Numbered from the stretch's first letter, positions 12,880 through 25,621 are shown. The stretch is DNA of 64,000 bases from Cavia porcellus (GCF_034190915.1 NW_026947502.1:34316785-34380784), one strand, 5' to 3'. Notes: generated by a model from the letters alone, not told the origin. Made by a program: numbers and translations.

Positions 12880-13065
12880 GCTAACACAGTGCTAGAAATT
12901 TTCCATGTATTATGTCCCCAAATATGCCCAAAAGCTCTGCTGAACTGAAAAATTAATCCTGCCACTTTATAGATGGAGAAACAGAAGCTCAAAAAACCTA
13001 AATCATATGCTTAGGTTCACACAATAGTAGGTACAGAGCCAGATTCTGAAACCAAGGTTTTTTGA
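12880..13065 (-). mobile_element. MIR SINE
   Basis: GCTAGAAATTTTCCATGTAT, TATAGATGGAGAAACAGAAG and GTTCACACAATAGTAGGTAC then AGAGCCAGATTCTGA. Confidence 0.65.
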
Positions 13066-13621
13066 CTATAATAATAAATATTCTGTGGCATTTACTTCAG
13101 TCCATAAGATCATAAAAGCCATCCTGAGCAAGCCACTGGGATGAAATTTAATACAGACATTAGAAAACTGTAAAAATTCCTTTCAGGGTAGAGGAAGAGA
13201 GAAAGAGAAGGAGACAGAGGCAGACACAGAAAGAACATGAACCTAAGGAACTTCCTTTAAAAAAATAATAATAATCCACCAAACTAGATGAAGAGATATT
13301 CTTCAATGGTTACAAAGCCCCCCAAACAGGAAGTAATTATTGTCATAGCCCTAATCATGCTGCTTTATCACAGAAAGCCTCCTGGTCAAACTGTAACTGA
13401 GAGTCCCATGAGGGCAGGCACTAAGTTTGTGCTATTTGACACTGAATCCCAGGAACTAACACAACGTCCACATCTATTGAGCTCTGGAACGATACCACAC
13501 TTCGGTGCCCATTCTCCTGGGCTGCCTATAGCTCAGGCAACCTCCCAAGCTATTCCTAAGCCTATTTCTCCCTCTTTCATGGAGTGAAATATATTAAAGT
13601 CTTTAGCTGGTTCATCTAAGC

Positions 13622-13826
13622 CAGTGCTGGCAAACTTATGTGACGTGTGCCACAGAAGACACACGGGGCCCTCTCTGTTGGCATGTGAACCAAGTATGTG
13701 AGTTGTCTTTTTCTAAACTGAAACCTCAAGATTCAGGTATAATTGTAGTATTGACACTTTGTGATAAATAAGTAGGTTTGGGGTTACAGTTTGGACACTC
13801 AGTCTCTAGAAGGTTCACCATCACTG
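13622..13826. mobile_element. Non-autonomous hAT transposon (miniature element) with 8-bp TSD
   Basis: The 205-bp element begins CAGTGCTGGCAAACTTA and ends with the complement of CAGTGATGGTGAACCTT: terminal inverted repeats of about 16 bp with 12 matches. It is flanked by ATCTAAGC (13614-13621) and ATTTAAGC (13827-13834), an 8-bp target duplication with one mismatch, as expected for hAT. The ends and the internal text (GTGCCACAGAAGACACACGG, GCCCTCTCTGTTGGCATG) resemble the OC1/OposCharlie group of mammalian hATs, which has a patchy, horizontally acquired distribution. It has no coding capacity. The family assignment is from memory. Confidence 0.8.
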
Positions 13827-14699
13827 ATTTAAGCTATAAACCCAGGACAAATGGAACTGATAAGCCACCTGTGACTTATTTAACCTGAAGAGGTAAAACA
13901 AACCCTGTAATTCCCGGGGCCACTGGCCCTAGGGGACAGGTGTGAGTGCCTTTGAACCAAGCCACTGGCCACAGCCACAGGAAAGCTCAGATGACACAAA
14001 TGAACACAAAAACAGAATAAAATTTTGGCAGGGTGGAAAATAAAACAGAACTGCTTTAAGTCTCTCTCTTGCTTTAGATTGCCTATTTTTAGAGAATAGA
14101 AGCAAGCTTTCCTGAAACAGTATTTGACTTTTCAGGCTCACACTCTCTCTTCTGCAGGGAAAAAGACTTTGCTCCTATAGGAAAATAAAAGAGACCTACC
14201 TTGACCTCTTCCCAGAAGGGCCAAGACCTCTGGGCCAGACTCTCATTGTTATTACCTCTATCCTCTCCAGGTGAGTAGGTCATCAGCTTTTTCCATGTTG
14301 ACTCTCTGTGTTGACTTTCCATGATGACTCCAGAAATATGTGTACCATCCCTCCCCCTCACAGACATCACTTTGCCCTTCCTCCATCTCTCTCTCTGGCA
14401 TACACACACACACACAACAGAACCAAGGGCTGAATCAACACTGCCCGGTCATCTGCACTATTCATACAATCCTGAAAATGTAAGACACAAGTTTCCTAAA
14501 GTCCCCACAAAGATTAGTTAACCACAAAACTGTCTGTGTTGCTGCTTCACTTGCAGCCTTCAAGTTAGAATCAGAAAGTCAAGGGGAACCAGGAATGGCA
14601 GGGGTAAGGCAATGAATGACCAGGGCATGACAGCTGCACCATCCCGGCTGAGCTGGGAAATAAGTGGTGGGGCTCCCAGCACAGGCCGCAGGAGTCAGA

Positions 14700-14805
14700 T
14701 GGCCTGGTCATGAATTTCGGTACTGCCACCTGCAAGCTATGTTATCTTGGGCAAGCCACTAAACCTCTCTAGAGTTTCAATTTCTTCACCTGTAAACTGA
14801 GAAAA
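14700..14805 (+). mobile_element. MIR SINE, partial
   Basis: ACTGCCACCTGCAAGCTATG, TTATCTTGGGCAAGCCACTA and CACCTGTAAACTGAGAAAAT. An ID SINE follows at once. Confidence 0.75.
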
Positions 14806-14865
14806 TGCTAAGTGCCTGCCTGGCAAGTGCGAGGTCATGAGTTCAATCCCTAGTACAAAAAATGT
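14806..14865 (+). mobile_element. ID-type SINE, 5' truncated
   Basis: AAGTGCCTGCCTGGCAAGTG, GAGGTCATGAGTTCAATCCC and TAGTACAAAAAATG form the 3' part of an ID unit. Confidence 0.75.
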
Positions 14866-15179
14866 AAAACATTGAGAAAATGGGATAACTATCTCTTATG
14901 ATTAGGTGACCAAAATGAAGTGATGCTTATGTCACATGTAGCATCATGCGTGGTACACAGCAAATTAGTCCTACCATTATCTGCATCACTATCACTATCT
15001 CCCTATGCCAAGTTAGAAAGTAATCTTAAAAGAAGATCCTCAGTGCATCAGAGGTTTGTGTTTTTTAAATGCTTTGACAAACCTCTCTGTTGCCCTTAAT
15101 TTAATTATTTCATTCCATGATCTCAAATGACCCAATCAACTGAAAAACGCCCATTTCTCTCTAAAAGCACATGAAATCT

Positions 15180-15450
15180 TATGGCTTTTCCATCCTGCAG
15201 CTGGAGGGTTTCAGTTTAGCTTGGGCAGGCTGATGTAAACAACATGTCCAAAGAATTTTAATTGCTATTTCATTAATGAGGGCCTATTAAAATCCCTCCC
15301 AACCAGCTCTGTTGATGGCCTAGCACATGGCCATCCAAATTACCAAACAACAAAGTCCCCATAAACCTGGGCCCCGGCCTCTGAGGTTAACGATTAAGCA
15401 GTGCTGGAAACAGTAATGAGGCAGAAGAAACAGGCTGTGCAAAACACTAG
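15180..15450. promoter_or_regulatory. Candidate intronic enhancer (HNF1, FOX and homeodomain motifs)
   Basis: A repeat-free block carries TGTAAACAA at 15234-15242 (forkhead), TTTAATTGC and CATTAATGAG at about 15257-15280 (homeodomain), and GTTAACGATTAAG at 15386-15398, close to the HNF1 consensus GTTAATNATTAAC. HNF1B is a main regulator in kidney tubules, where KLHL3 acts. Seen: the motifs. Inferred: enhancer function. Confidence 0.4.
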
Positions 15451-15850
15451 GTCGGTCTCCCAGCTACTTGCCACCCAGGAGGACTGGGGAACTCAGTCCC
15501 CCTTCCCAGCAGAAGGGGCCTGAGTCGTCAGCTTCTACAGGTGGCACCGGCCTCCTCCCATAAACAGTGACATCTATCACAGCCATAGTCTGAGGGCGTC
15601 CTGAGACGGAATCTGGATCCAGAGGAAGAGAGATTGCTGCAGCAGGAAGAGACAGAGCTGCTCCACACAGGAAATCAAACAGGCTGTTGAATGAAGGGAG
15701 GTGATGCTCCAACCTCCACAAAGTCTGTTCTCACCAGGGAGGCTGAAGACTTAACAGAAAGGAAGAGCTAGACTTAAAAATAAGCACCCTGAACCAAAAG
15801 AGAAATTTGGCACTCTTTTGATTTTTGTTTTGGTTTGTTTTTCATTTTTT

Positions 15851-15924
15851 GTTTTGGTGCTGGGGATCAAACCCCAGACACCCTAGATAAGCATGCTCCA
15901 CCACTGAGCTATACCTTCAGCCCT
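15851..15924 (-). mobile_element. ID-type SINE
   Basis: TTTTGGTGCTGGGGATCAAA, CCCCAGACACCCTAGA, CTCCACCACTGAGCTATACC and TTCAGCCC: a near full-length reverse-strand ID. Confidence 0.85.
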
Positions 15925-16318
15925 AACAAATTTCTATATGCATGTTCTCTTAGTCCAAAATGATACTACAAAGGTTATCTCCTGTAGGTATACTATCAAA
16001 TATACTCCAAAATATTGTGGATAATCTCAATCATTTTCTATGAAAGGAAAAATTGGAAACATTAATGTTCATCAATCGAGGGCAATTTAAATAAACTATC
16101 ATTTATTCATATGAAATAGAAAACATAAAAAGAGCCATACCTGAGGATCTGAAAAGAATTCCAAGATTTTAAGGTTTAATGAACACAAAATGCTTCTCCT
16201 TACATCAGTTAAAAATCATAATATATAAATTCTCTAGGGATACCCAATATACTTGTGTACTGTTTGCATGAGTGTAAGCTGCTTTCATTGAATATATTCT
16301 CTGAAGTTTTAAAATATT

Positions 16319-16319
<1 letters not shown>

Positions 16320-16351
<32 letters not shown>
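16320..16351. repeat. (TA)n microsatellite
   Basis: About 16 TA dinucleotides in AT-rich sequence of intron 5. Confidence 0.95.
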
Positions 16352-16353
<2 letters not shown>

Positions 16354-17844
16354 CACAAGAAAATATTCAGAATACAGTACTAAGGATTTTTTAAGCTGGA
16401 AAGTATGCATGTACAATATGCATGTGAAAGGGATCTGAAGGATTCAAAAGAATTATACCAAGGTGCTGCCTGGGTTCTCTCTGGTGTTTTTCAAGTTCTT
16501 GCTCCCTGTCAGCTTTTTCTGTAATGATCAGGGATGGGTTTTGTACTAAAGTAGCAATAAGGATACCTTATAAAAAGAAAGCTTCATTAGAGAGGAAAAA
16601 GAGCACATTTCAGAGGCAAAGCTACTACAGACAGGGGAGCAGTGCCTGGCTGACCAGAGACTGAGGAGGGTTGGGGAGCCAGCTAGGAGCACACCTGCCT
16701 GTGCATCTGGATGAAGAGAAACTAAGGAAAAAGCCCTGAAAATAACCCTTCTCCCTCAGAGTATGTGTGGTTCTCACCCAAAGATTTATAGTAACCTGAG
16801 GATTCCTGTCTCTCCATTCTAGACCCAGCTCTGAGGCTCTCTCAGGGCAGACGATGAGGCTGGTAGAAAGGCTCTAGCACATATGCCAGGGGTATCTCAT
16901 TCTGTAGAACACACTCCTTCCTGCCCTGCTCCACCCTCAAACCATGCTAGTAACAGAGAAGGATGTACTACCTCCACCACACAGGAGAGAACAGGCCCAG
17001 GGACACTCAGCTCCACCGTGTTGGCTGCTCTGATTCTGCTTCTAATCATTTCTAGGCTTAAAATACCTTCCAATGCATGGCATACACCCCAGGGGACCTT
17101 TAATCGCAGGACCAACACTGTCCCTTGCGCATGACACTAGGGGAATATACACTTCTACGTGTACAGTGTCACTAAGTGCCAAATCTGCCTCAAGAAGTAG
17201 CGATAGCAGAGAGCACCAAGTTCCATCTAAAAAACCAAGAAAACAAAGCAGACCCACCCCAGTGCAAGGGAGTAAGCAAATACAGTCATTTTCAACTTCC
17301 TACTCTAGCACCACAAAGTATTACCTTTACTTCTTCTAACGTCTTTTCCTTCTAATGGTCTTCACTTTTGCATCCTCATCCCACCTTAAAAATACAACCA
17401 TCCTGTTGTGCACAGCAAAGAGCTGCAAAGAAAACAATCCAGGAGATAGGCACAGGCTCCACAGAGGACAGGGAGGAGGCTTCCGGCCTGAAGATCATGC
17501 TGACTGAACCAGAGAAACCAGGCGAGCTCACTCACACACTGAGAAATAGGCTGCATATGTCCTGGAGGAAGCAGCCCAACTGGAAAGAGGAGGAGACACT
17601 CACATGGTGCTCCCCTGCCCCAAAGTGACTACACACCCTGTGTCTAGCTGACAGCTCTGTATCTGTCTTTACTGTCTGTGATTGGGATTTGGTGACCACA
17701 TGCAAAAGCTTCCAGGAACACACTTTCAATGGAAAACGCCAACTCTATCCAGCCATACTTCTCTCTTATAGGCTCATATAGGGCCATACAATATCCCAAC
17801 TAGGCTTGGAACCTACAGAAGGCGGTAGTTATAAACACTGCCTC

Positions 17845-18025
17845 AGGACACAGCACTATCTGGGCTTGAATTCTGCTTCTATCACTACTTACTGTATGAC
17901 CTCAAATTATTTCATTTCTGTGTGCCTTGGCTTTTTCAGCATTAATTGTATGTATTAACTGAGAGCATGCCCAGAAAATGCTTGGCATGGGGTATGACCC
18001 AAAGTAAGAGCTTATTAAATGCTAT
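17845..18025 (+). mobile_element. MIR SINE
   Basis: GGGCTTGAATTCTGCTTCTA, TTACTGTATGACCTCAAATT and ATGCTTGGCATGGGGTATGA. Confidence 0.65.
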
Positions 18026-18060
18026 GATAATTAATCTGGGAATCTACATACAGATTTATA

Positions 18061-18091
18061 CACATGCACATGCGCACACACACACACACAT
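18061..18091. repeat. (CA)n microsatellite
   Basis: CACATGCACATGCGCACACA continuing into pure CA. Confidence 0.93.
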
Positions 18092-18660
18092 AATGTGGCC
18101 AGAAACCAATATCTATAATGGCATTACGACCAGGGGTCACCAAGATGGATCTGGTCCCAAAGACATCATCTCCATACCCACACAGACAGGGAGGCGCCTC
18201 ACCATTAGATAGAAAAAGGAATAAGGAAAGGAAACACAGATGTTGAAAGAGGGGCAGGGCCAGGCTAGAAGGCCTGGTTGCCTGTGTTAAAGATAAGGGT
18301 TCAGCACATTCCCCAAAACTCAAATGTTCGTGTTAACCAAGCTTTCAGCTCATGCCCAAGCAAACCCTGAGCACATCTCTCAAGAAAGTGGCCTCTTCAA
18401 AGGCCAGGCTAAAGAACGCTCCCTTGGGTGAGAAAGCATTCCCTTTACAAAGTACAAATGGTAGGGAATAGGCAAGGAAAGCTAAGCATAAGAGGGACCA
18501 CCAAAAATAGGAGAGTCAAGGTTCAGAGGTAGCACAAATCAGCAGGATCCAGGACTGGGGCTACTGAGATACGTCCTTCAAAAATGCCATCAGCATCCAG
18601 ACCATCTTAACAACTGGTTGCATGTGTGTTCTCACTGACAAACCTCAAGAAGAAATGAGC

Positions 18661-18764
18661 AGCCAGGGATTTAGCTCAGCAGCACAAGTGCCTGCCTGGC
18701 AAGCATGAGATTGTGAGTTCAATCACAGGTATCCAAAAAAAAAAAGAAGAAGAAGAAGAAGAAA
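18661..18764 (+). mobile_element. ID-type SINE with AAG-rich tail
   Basis: AGCCAGGGATTTAGCTCAGC, GTGCCTGCCTGGCAAGCATG and GTGAGTTCAATCACAGGTAT, then A-run and AAG repeats. Confidence 0.85.
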
Positions 18765-20038
18765 ATGAGCATCTGTGCAGGCTCCTGAGGTCAGGGGCTT
18801 GATGAGAGAACAAAGGATACCAAGAAACACAAATTCTTTTTGCCTGGTGGACCAAAGGACTAATACAACACGGAGAGGAGCAGGTGGGCAGCCACCAGGT
18901 CCTCAGCTCATCTCCAGACACCAGCTAGCCAAGAGACAGAACAGTAGTGTAACAGTATTTGTTTGCTTGAAAGGAAAAGTGAGGGATTTGGAAGTGTTTA
19001 AATTTTTGTTTTGTTTTTGCAAAGGAAGGAAGGTGGCCATGAGGGAATCTATCAATTAAAATGACCAAACCTATTTCCTACATCATTGATGATCTTTCCC
19101 TACAGCTAAAATAAATGACAACAAAGATTTCTGTCCTGAGAAACATGATGGGGTGAATATTTGTGTTCATTTCTACTTCCTCTCAAAGTTCCATTAAAAT
19201 AATAGGAATACAAACTGTACCAGGGAGAATGTACCTCAGAAAAATAAAATGGAATCAAGACATTATCAGATAGAGGATTAATAAGCTATATCTGACAAGA
19301 GTTAGTGACAATAGCACTCACTATGCAAAAGAAAAAGGTGATTACTAGCAGCCTTCTTGATTCTGGAAAAAAAAATTTCTAATTAAAAAGGTTAACTGTA
19401 ATACTATACATGATTGAGCTCCACCATGAGATTGATAGTAGGACAACAAAAATTAGCTGAGAGTGTACGTATGTAGAGAAAGCCCAATTCCACTTTTCTG
19501 GAGAAGCCAGCACTCAGATCCAAAATCAATGCATCAAAAATAAACAGTATGCATAAATTACTTAGACAAATAATGGTACATGGCAGATGAAGTAGCTTTT
19601 AGCTGGATCAGAACTTGCATTTTAATTCTTTTAGGACTGAAAAGAGTGCCTCTAGAAAGCAAGACAGTGTAGAAAGAAAGAGAACTCTGGTAATAGTATT
19701 TGATTTTAATATGTTTACAGAACACCTTGACCAAACAGTGTTTTAAACAACAACAAAGAAGATCTATTTCAACACATAACTCAATTTGCTCCTCCACCCC
19801 TCAAGACTTCTCAGATCTCCTTTCTCTACTGTCCATGCCATTCATCTAGAAATTAATCACATTCCTCTTGGCAATGAGTTAACTTGCCTGATGTTAATTA
19901 TCTTTACACCTGTGCCTTGTCTCTCTAAGTCACAGCTACTTCACAGCAGAGACCGCCTCTCAGAATCACTCCTGAGTCCACAACAGACCAGGTGATTATC
20001 TTTACAAATTTGGAAAAGGAACAGCAGCCATTACCTAC

Positions 20039-20201
20039 CTGCATAGGCGTTAGCCTGCTGTAGAAGGTCCGTGCAGGTATGCACATCTGCAAATGCGCGG
20101 ATGCCCAGGCAATTGGTGGGATGCAACTGAGACTGCAAGAAGTCACAGCAGTTCTGCCTGACGTCCATGAGCTGTAGCAAGCTGGCTGCTGGGAGTAGCA
20201 C
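20039..20201 (-). CDS. KLHL3: KLHL3 coding exon 5 (end of BTB, start of BACK, residues 122-176)
   Basis: This 163-nt exon has acceptor CTTCTCTTGCAG|GTGC and donor TATGCAG|GTAGGT. It encodes [20 protein letters not shown], then [20 protein letters not shown], then [14 protein letters not shown], and the first base of Glu176. It finishes the BTB fold and opens the BACK domain; [14 protein letters not shown] is the usual junction signature of BTB-BACK-Kelch proteins. Cys164, changed to Phe in some PHAII families, is present. Exit phase 1. Confidence 0.98.
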
Positions 20202-20403
20202 CTGCAAGAGAAGATGACACTCTGCAACACTGGATTCCTCTGACAGGCACTCATCCCCTTCACACACTGGTCCAACCATGTTCCCATGCTCATGATCAAT
20301 TCTTGGATCTCTACTGCCTACTCAGTAAACTCAAACTTCCCAGCTTAGAGTCCATCCTTATTTCCCACTACTCTCCACTTCATGGACACAAGCATGTATC
20401 CCT

Positions 20404-20552
20404 ACAGTGGTGCTTCCCAAGGGAGCTTCCCCAGATCCCAAGAGACCTTATTAAAATGCAGCTTCTGATCCAATAGGTCTAGGGTAGGCCTAAGGGCCCA
20501 GAGATTTATGGAGAACTCAGGGGATATTTGAAGCTACTGATCCCTGAAACAC
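20404..20552 (+). mobile_element. MER5-type hAT remnant
   Basis: CAGTGGTGCTTCCCAAGG, ATTAAAATGCAGCTTCTGAT and AATAGGTCTAGGGTAGGCCT follow the MER5 consensus order. Ancient. Confidence 0.65.
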
Positions 20553-20639
20553 AATATGCACAGCAAAACCCTGCCCGTGTGTACACACACATGCACACAG
20601 AACAGACACACACAGGCACACTCAATAGCACAGGTTAGC

Positions 20640-20815
20640 GTACTTGGCTGTACATGGGAAACATCTGGCAGATTTTAATTCTGATGTTTCAAGTGTCAAC
20701 TCTTAAAAGATTAACTTATAGGTGTGGTGCATAACCTGAGCATGGCCTGAGCATCGGGTGTTTTTAAAGCTGCCCAAATGTTTCTAATGGTCATCCAAGT
20801 TTGAGAACTGCAACT
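20640..20815 (+). mobile_element. MER5-type hAT remnant
   Basis: TTGGCTGTACATGGGAAACA, then GGGTGTTTTTAAAGCTGCCC, TTTCTAATGGTCATCCAAG and TTTGAGAACTGCA, the typical MER5A end. It lies beside another MER5 copy. Confidence 0.65.
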
Positions 20816-23800
20816 TGGAACCTTTAGTATACTGTCTTCACTCAGAAAGGTACTTGAGTTTTTCCTTAGCTCATTTAATATTTAATTGCTGAGGGTCTAA
20901 ATGCCAGGCACACTGGTTTAGGCTCTGAGACTCTAAAGTAAGCAAAATAGACAAGATGTTCCTCCTTGTATGGAGCTTAGAGTATACCAGCATGAGAGTC
21001 ATTTTCAAATCCCTTGGGACTCAGGAGATTACATTATATTACCCACTACCCAACAGATAAAAATGAAAGAACATCTTTGGGTACATTTTCAGAGAAAGGA
21101 GAGCTGAGTTTTCTTTTAAAAGGTCATAGCCACATGAGTATTTATACAGTATTCGGGAGGACATAAATAGTTCTTGCTCAGGTGTGTGCCCGTGTGTTTT
21201 TCCTGCAAGCCAGGGAAGACTGGCTGAAGCAGGCCAGCTGGGTGCTGAGCCTGCCAACCCCTGCCAGGTTTCCTCAGAGCTTTCTCACAGCCTCGGAAGC
21301 CTGCTCTTAAGGTCACAAAGCACAGAATGAAAACCAAAGCCCCTCTCCACTCCAGCTCTGCTATCCATGTAAGGGGCAGCATGTAGTCAGAGTAGGTCTC
21401 TAAAAAGAAATTGGGGGTGAGGGAGGTAGAGGAATCACAGAGTAGAACAGTGAGATTGAAGGCTGTGTAACTTAAAGACACCAGCATCCATTTATCCCAA
21501 ACATTCCTCCTGACTCAAGCCTTTGCTCTCAGCTGCTCCCCTGGCTCACTGAGGGACTGAGCCAGACAGACCACAGCTGTTCCCATCCACGAGGGCTTGT
21601 CCAGGAGACAAGGCCGGTGGACACATTTGTTTTCTTTATTTTGGGCGCTACAAAAGTCTTTTTTTTTTTTTTTTTATGATTTAAATCCTAGACCCTGACC
21701 TTGCCCAAAACAGTGCTGAGCCCTTATTAACTCTGACTCCCATTGTATCCAGGTGCTCAAGCCAAAAACTCTGCCTCACTGCCCATGCTTGTACTTGGTC
21801 TTTCCACTGGAAACAAACTGTCCTGGTTTGCCTAGGGTTGAGGAGTTTCCAAAGACTTTCTATACTAAAACTGGGACAGTTGATTCACCTTTATTATCCA
21901 CATTCGGGAACCATCAAGACCCCCACTATCAGTGGCCACACTCTGAGCTATGTCTCCCTTCATCAAGGAGAGACTTACCTACCTTCCAGCTTAATTAAAC
22001 TTCACCCTCACAACAGCTGAGCTCTAGAACACTAGGTTTTCCTCCCTTCCTCCACTCTCTCTCTCTCCCACTTGCTCATGCCCCCAGCCAGAGAGCAGTA
22101 AGTCAGCACTCTGTTCTTGGTATTTTCTGGCCCAATGATTTATTCCTGAGGAAGATAAAAATCACCCTTGCCTGAGAGTTGTAGACCATTGGTGAATTTG
22201 GCCAGGATCCAAATCTAACCACCTGAGCTCTATCCCCATAGACAGCCACCAGCTCCACTGAGCAGCCATAAACTGGGAAAGTCAATTAACCTGTGAGTTT
22301 ACTCAGCTTGGCCAAATAGATTTCAGGACCAGATTAGCCTCTGCCAGTACTCTAGGTGTAGATCCATTAACCACACCAGAAATGGAAAGCTCTGCTCTAA
22401 GTCCCCACATGGTCACCATGGCACCTCCCCGATCAACACCAGCTACAAAGCCTGAACTAAGGGCCTTAAGTTGACCAATCACCCTGAGGTTCCGAAGCCT
22501 TACCAGGTTTAGCATAAGTCCCATGTCCCATGAGACCCTTGAGTTCTGACAAACTGGGATACACTTATTTGGTCTATGATGAAGTTACCTTTGACCTGTA
22601 ACTCCCAGGATTTCTGAGAGTTCAGCCTACCCCCAGATCGCATTCCTTGCCAAGTCTCAGCAAGATCACACTCCCTTCCTCACCTGGAAGACAGCAATAT
22701 GGCTTGGATTTTACATTCTCAAGCAACCACCAGCTAGAGAAGAATAATACTAAATGTTTCTTATGTTACACTTTCAGTTTTTAAAACCTCCCTGGACAGA
22801 GCTCCCCATATAGGTTTTAACGTCCCTACTATTTGTTCACTTAGTAGGCAAAACTTAGGAGGTTTTCTACCTTTCCACACCCCTTGTCCTGTTCGGGTCC
22901 ATTCCTGCCCCCACAGCATTTCTGAGTTGGCTTCCTAACTGAACACGGCTTATAGTTTCTCTAATTGCTTTTCCCATCTCTTTAATCTTACACCGAGATG
23001 GTTGTGAGAGTCAAAGGTCCTTTTCTTCCCTCTATTTGCTTCATGCAAGAGGGCATGAAGAAGTCAAAAGAATTAGTACACTGAGAAAGATGATTTGGAG
23101 GTTGGAAGATATATCACTGCTCAAACCGTGCATGCCAGCAATAAGCTGAGGTCCAATTCAATGAAGCAATGGGCTCCGGATCCAAGTGCAGAACAAACCC
23201 AATGGGGTAAAAATGTCCATGAAGTGACATAAAGATCTTCAGTTCCCTCCCTTCTCATCAGCAGGGCTTTGAGAGGACTTCATCTTATCTTCTCTTGTTT
23301 GAAACTACTCTTTCAGATGGCAGCAGGAACAAGACTACAACTAGGTGGCCAAACCCAGCCCTCAGCTTCAAAGTGTGACTGGCTAGAACCACTAGGGCAG
23401 AACTTCATGGACCCTGGAGGGAGGAGACTGAGGCCTCCCTTCAGAATGGAAGATCACCATTTAAAAAACCCTTCAGTCTTACCTTTCACTACCTCAGCAT
23501 TATACCTTGGAAGACAGGCCCTGCAGTGGCCTCAGCAGAGAATTCATAGTACCCTCTTCTGGTTGCAAATGGCCAGCCCTCCTTTTTCCATGGCAGGCCC
23601 TTTCTGTTTTTTCTCCTCTCAGATAACATGAAAACACAGCAAAGGATATCCCGTCACAGAGTTTGCTTCCTTTAGCAAAAACAAAAGGAAATGCCCTGCC
23701 TCAGAAAGCACCTACTCCTGGACCTCCAGGGAGGCAGGGCCAGGCTCGTAGAGGCACCAGCCAGAGTACCAGATGACGGGGCCAGCCAGGGCCTCTGCTT

Positions 23801-23944
23801 CAGCTACCTGGCACAGAAACAGTGCTAAGTTAAAGCCTGTTGAGAGAAAGAAGACAGAACAGAAAAGAGACCATTGTATAGATGAACAGGAAAGCCAGCA
23901 GAATAGCCCTGAGACTACAAGTATCATTTTCCATTTTGATTTCA

Positions 23945-24125
23945 CTTACCAGCCATGTGACTGAGGACAAATTGCTTAATCTCCCTGCCTCTGTCTCCTG
24001 TACAGTAAAGTGAGGGCAATTATAGGATTGCTTTCAAGGCTTTTGTGGATCAAATGAGAAAATACATGTAAAGCCGAACATAGTGGTTGGTACATAGAGT
24101 GCGCTCAGTTAAGGTTAATGTCAGT
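23945..24125 (+). mobile_element. MIR SINE
   Basis: CCAGCCATGTGACTGAGGAC, TTGCTTAATCTCCCTGCCTC, GGATCAAATGAGAAAATACA and AGTGGTTGGTACATAGAG. Confidence 0.8.
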
Positions 24126-24229
24126 TTCTATTATGATTTGTCATGAGAAGCTGAAGCCAAGGTTCTGACCATTCATTTAACAGGAAACTAGAGTTCACCA
24201 CAGAGGCACAGAGAGTTGGTAAAGAACTG

Positions 24230-24415
24230 GATTTAGCTCTCCACCCTCCCCCTTACACTGTGGGACTATGGCAATTACTTTCCCTTTTTGGTCAGTTTCT
24301 TTAACTGTAAAAGAGGGATCTTAGTCACTGTGCTGGATGGATATGAGGATTAAATAGTGCACATGCAGCAACTAGCACATGCCTGGCTTATAGTCAGTAT
24401 AAATAAGTGTCAGAA
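24230..24415 (+). mobile_element. MIR SINE
   Basis: CTTTAACTGTAAAAGAGGGA, ATGAGGATTAAATAGTGCAC and CACATGCCTGGCTTATAGTC. Confidence 0.75.
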
Positions 24416-25621
24416 TTGCTAATGCTTCCACCATCAGCGGCCAGCTCAGGGTCTTCCCAAGAGACTAAGGGCACAGCTCTCATGGTCATTAAGTCAAGCC
24501 CTGATCTCCGACCTTACTAGAACCCCTATGCCAGCCCCCAGGTTCACCTCCTTAGTGCGCTAAATCCTCAGCAGACACTGTCTTCATGTATAACATATGA
24601 GCAGCTGCCTCAGTAGACAAGTAATAGCAGGGTGAAGAATCTAAGTTTGATCTAAATTCTCTTCTCAAGCTTTTTGTTGTTGTTGTTGATGTTGTTCTGT
24701 GTCTCCCAAGGTCATCCTGACCAAAGTATAGCAGAGAGTGAGAAGGAAGTAGGAAAAGCGTAGTCAGTATACTGTATTGATTTCAAATAATGACAGTTCT
24801 CTCAGGATCCCACACAGTGCCTCTCAGTAGAAAGTACCTCTTAGGTACAACCTGCCAGCCAGCCCAACTCCACACTCACAGATGAAGACAGCAGGCCCCC
24901 AAAGAGCCTCATAGATAAGTGGGGACCTGGGCAGTCAGCAGAGGCAGCCTGGCCAACCAGTCACCTTCTAAGATGAGACCCAAGCATGGGGCATCCACTA
25001 TGGCTGTCCTCATCAAGGAAGCAATGACTGTTTCCTGCTTCCTGGGCACCGCACCCCAGCCCCACCACACCGTAGAATACACGCTTGCTTAGCCAACTGT
25101 CTCCACCTTCAGACCAGCTGCTTCTTGGGGACACAGCCTGTTACAGCACTCTCTTTGTCCAGACTGTCTGTGAGTGCTGAGTAGGAGCTCAAGAAAGTGT
25201 GTGCTGAGCGAGAGATTGAATGAATAAAACAAGCCACACACTGTCTACCATGAGGAAGGAGGAGGGATGAGACAGCCCCTGAGCCCTCTGCCTCCTAGAT
25301 CACGCTTTACCTCCACTGGGTGCTTGGCAGATCTCTTAGAGGGACCTCTCCACAGAGCAAAGCTGGCATCTGCCCTGGGTCTCCAGTCTTGCCACGCTTT
25401 CCAGGTATACCCAGACAGGCTGTACCCCAAACGGTCCTCCTCTTACCAGACACTTCTAAGCCAGACTGGCTCAGTGTCTGCCCCACCCCTTACCATGGAT
25501 CCTAATCTTTATCTAGACCCTTTCCTTCAGCTCCCTTCAGCACACAGGCAAAAAAAAAAAAACCTGGCAAAACCTTCCACAAATGCGTGACTCCATTGCC
25601 ACCTCCTCATTTTAGGTACCA

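Larger units (their letters stand above)
8422..20038 (-). other. KLHL3 intron 5
   Basis: Non-coding. It holds a purine tract at 12069-12168, MIR remnants (11475, 12880, 14700, 17845), ID-type SINEs (11706, 14806, 15851, 18661), the hAT miniature element at 13622-13826, a repeat-free enhancer-like block near 15180-15450, and TA and CA microsatellites. Between about 8500-11400 and 16420-17840 I see unique sequence with no convincing gene or clear repeat, apart from a possible MIR piece near 9240. Confidence 0.88.

Noticed and set aside
18661..18741. tRNA-like gene
   Set aside because: The A- and B-box text belongs to an ID-type SINE with an A-rich tail; no cloverleaf is preserved. The same holds for the other ID units.
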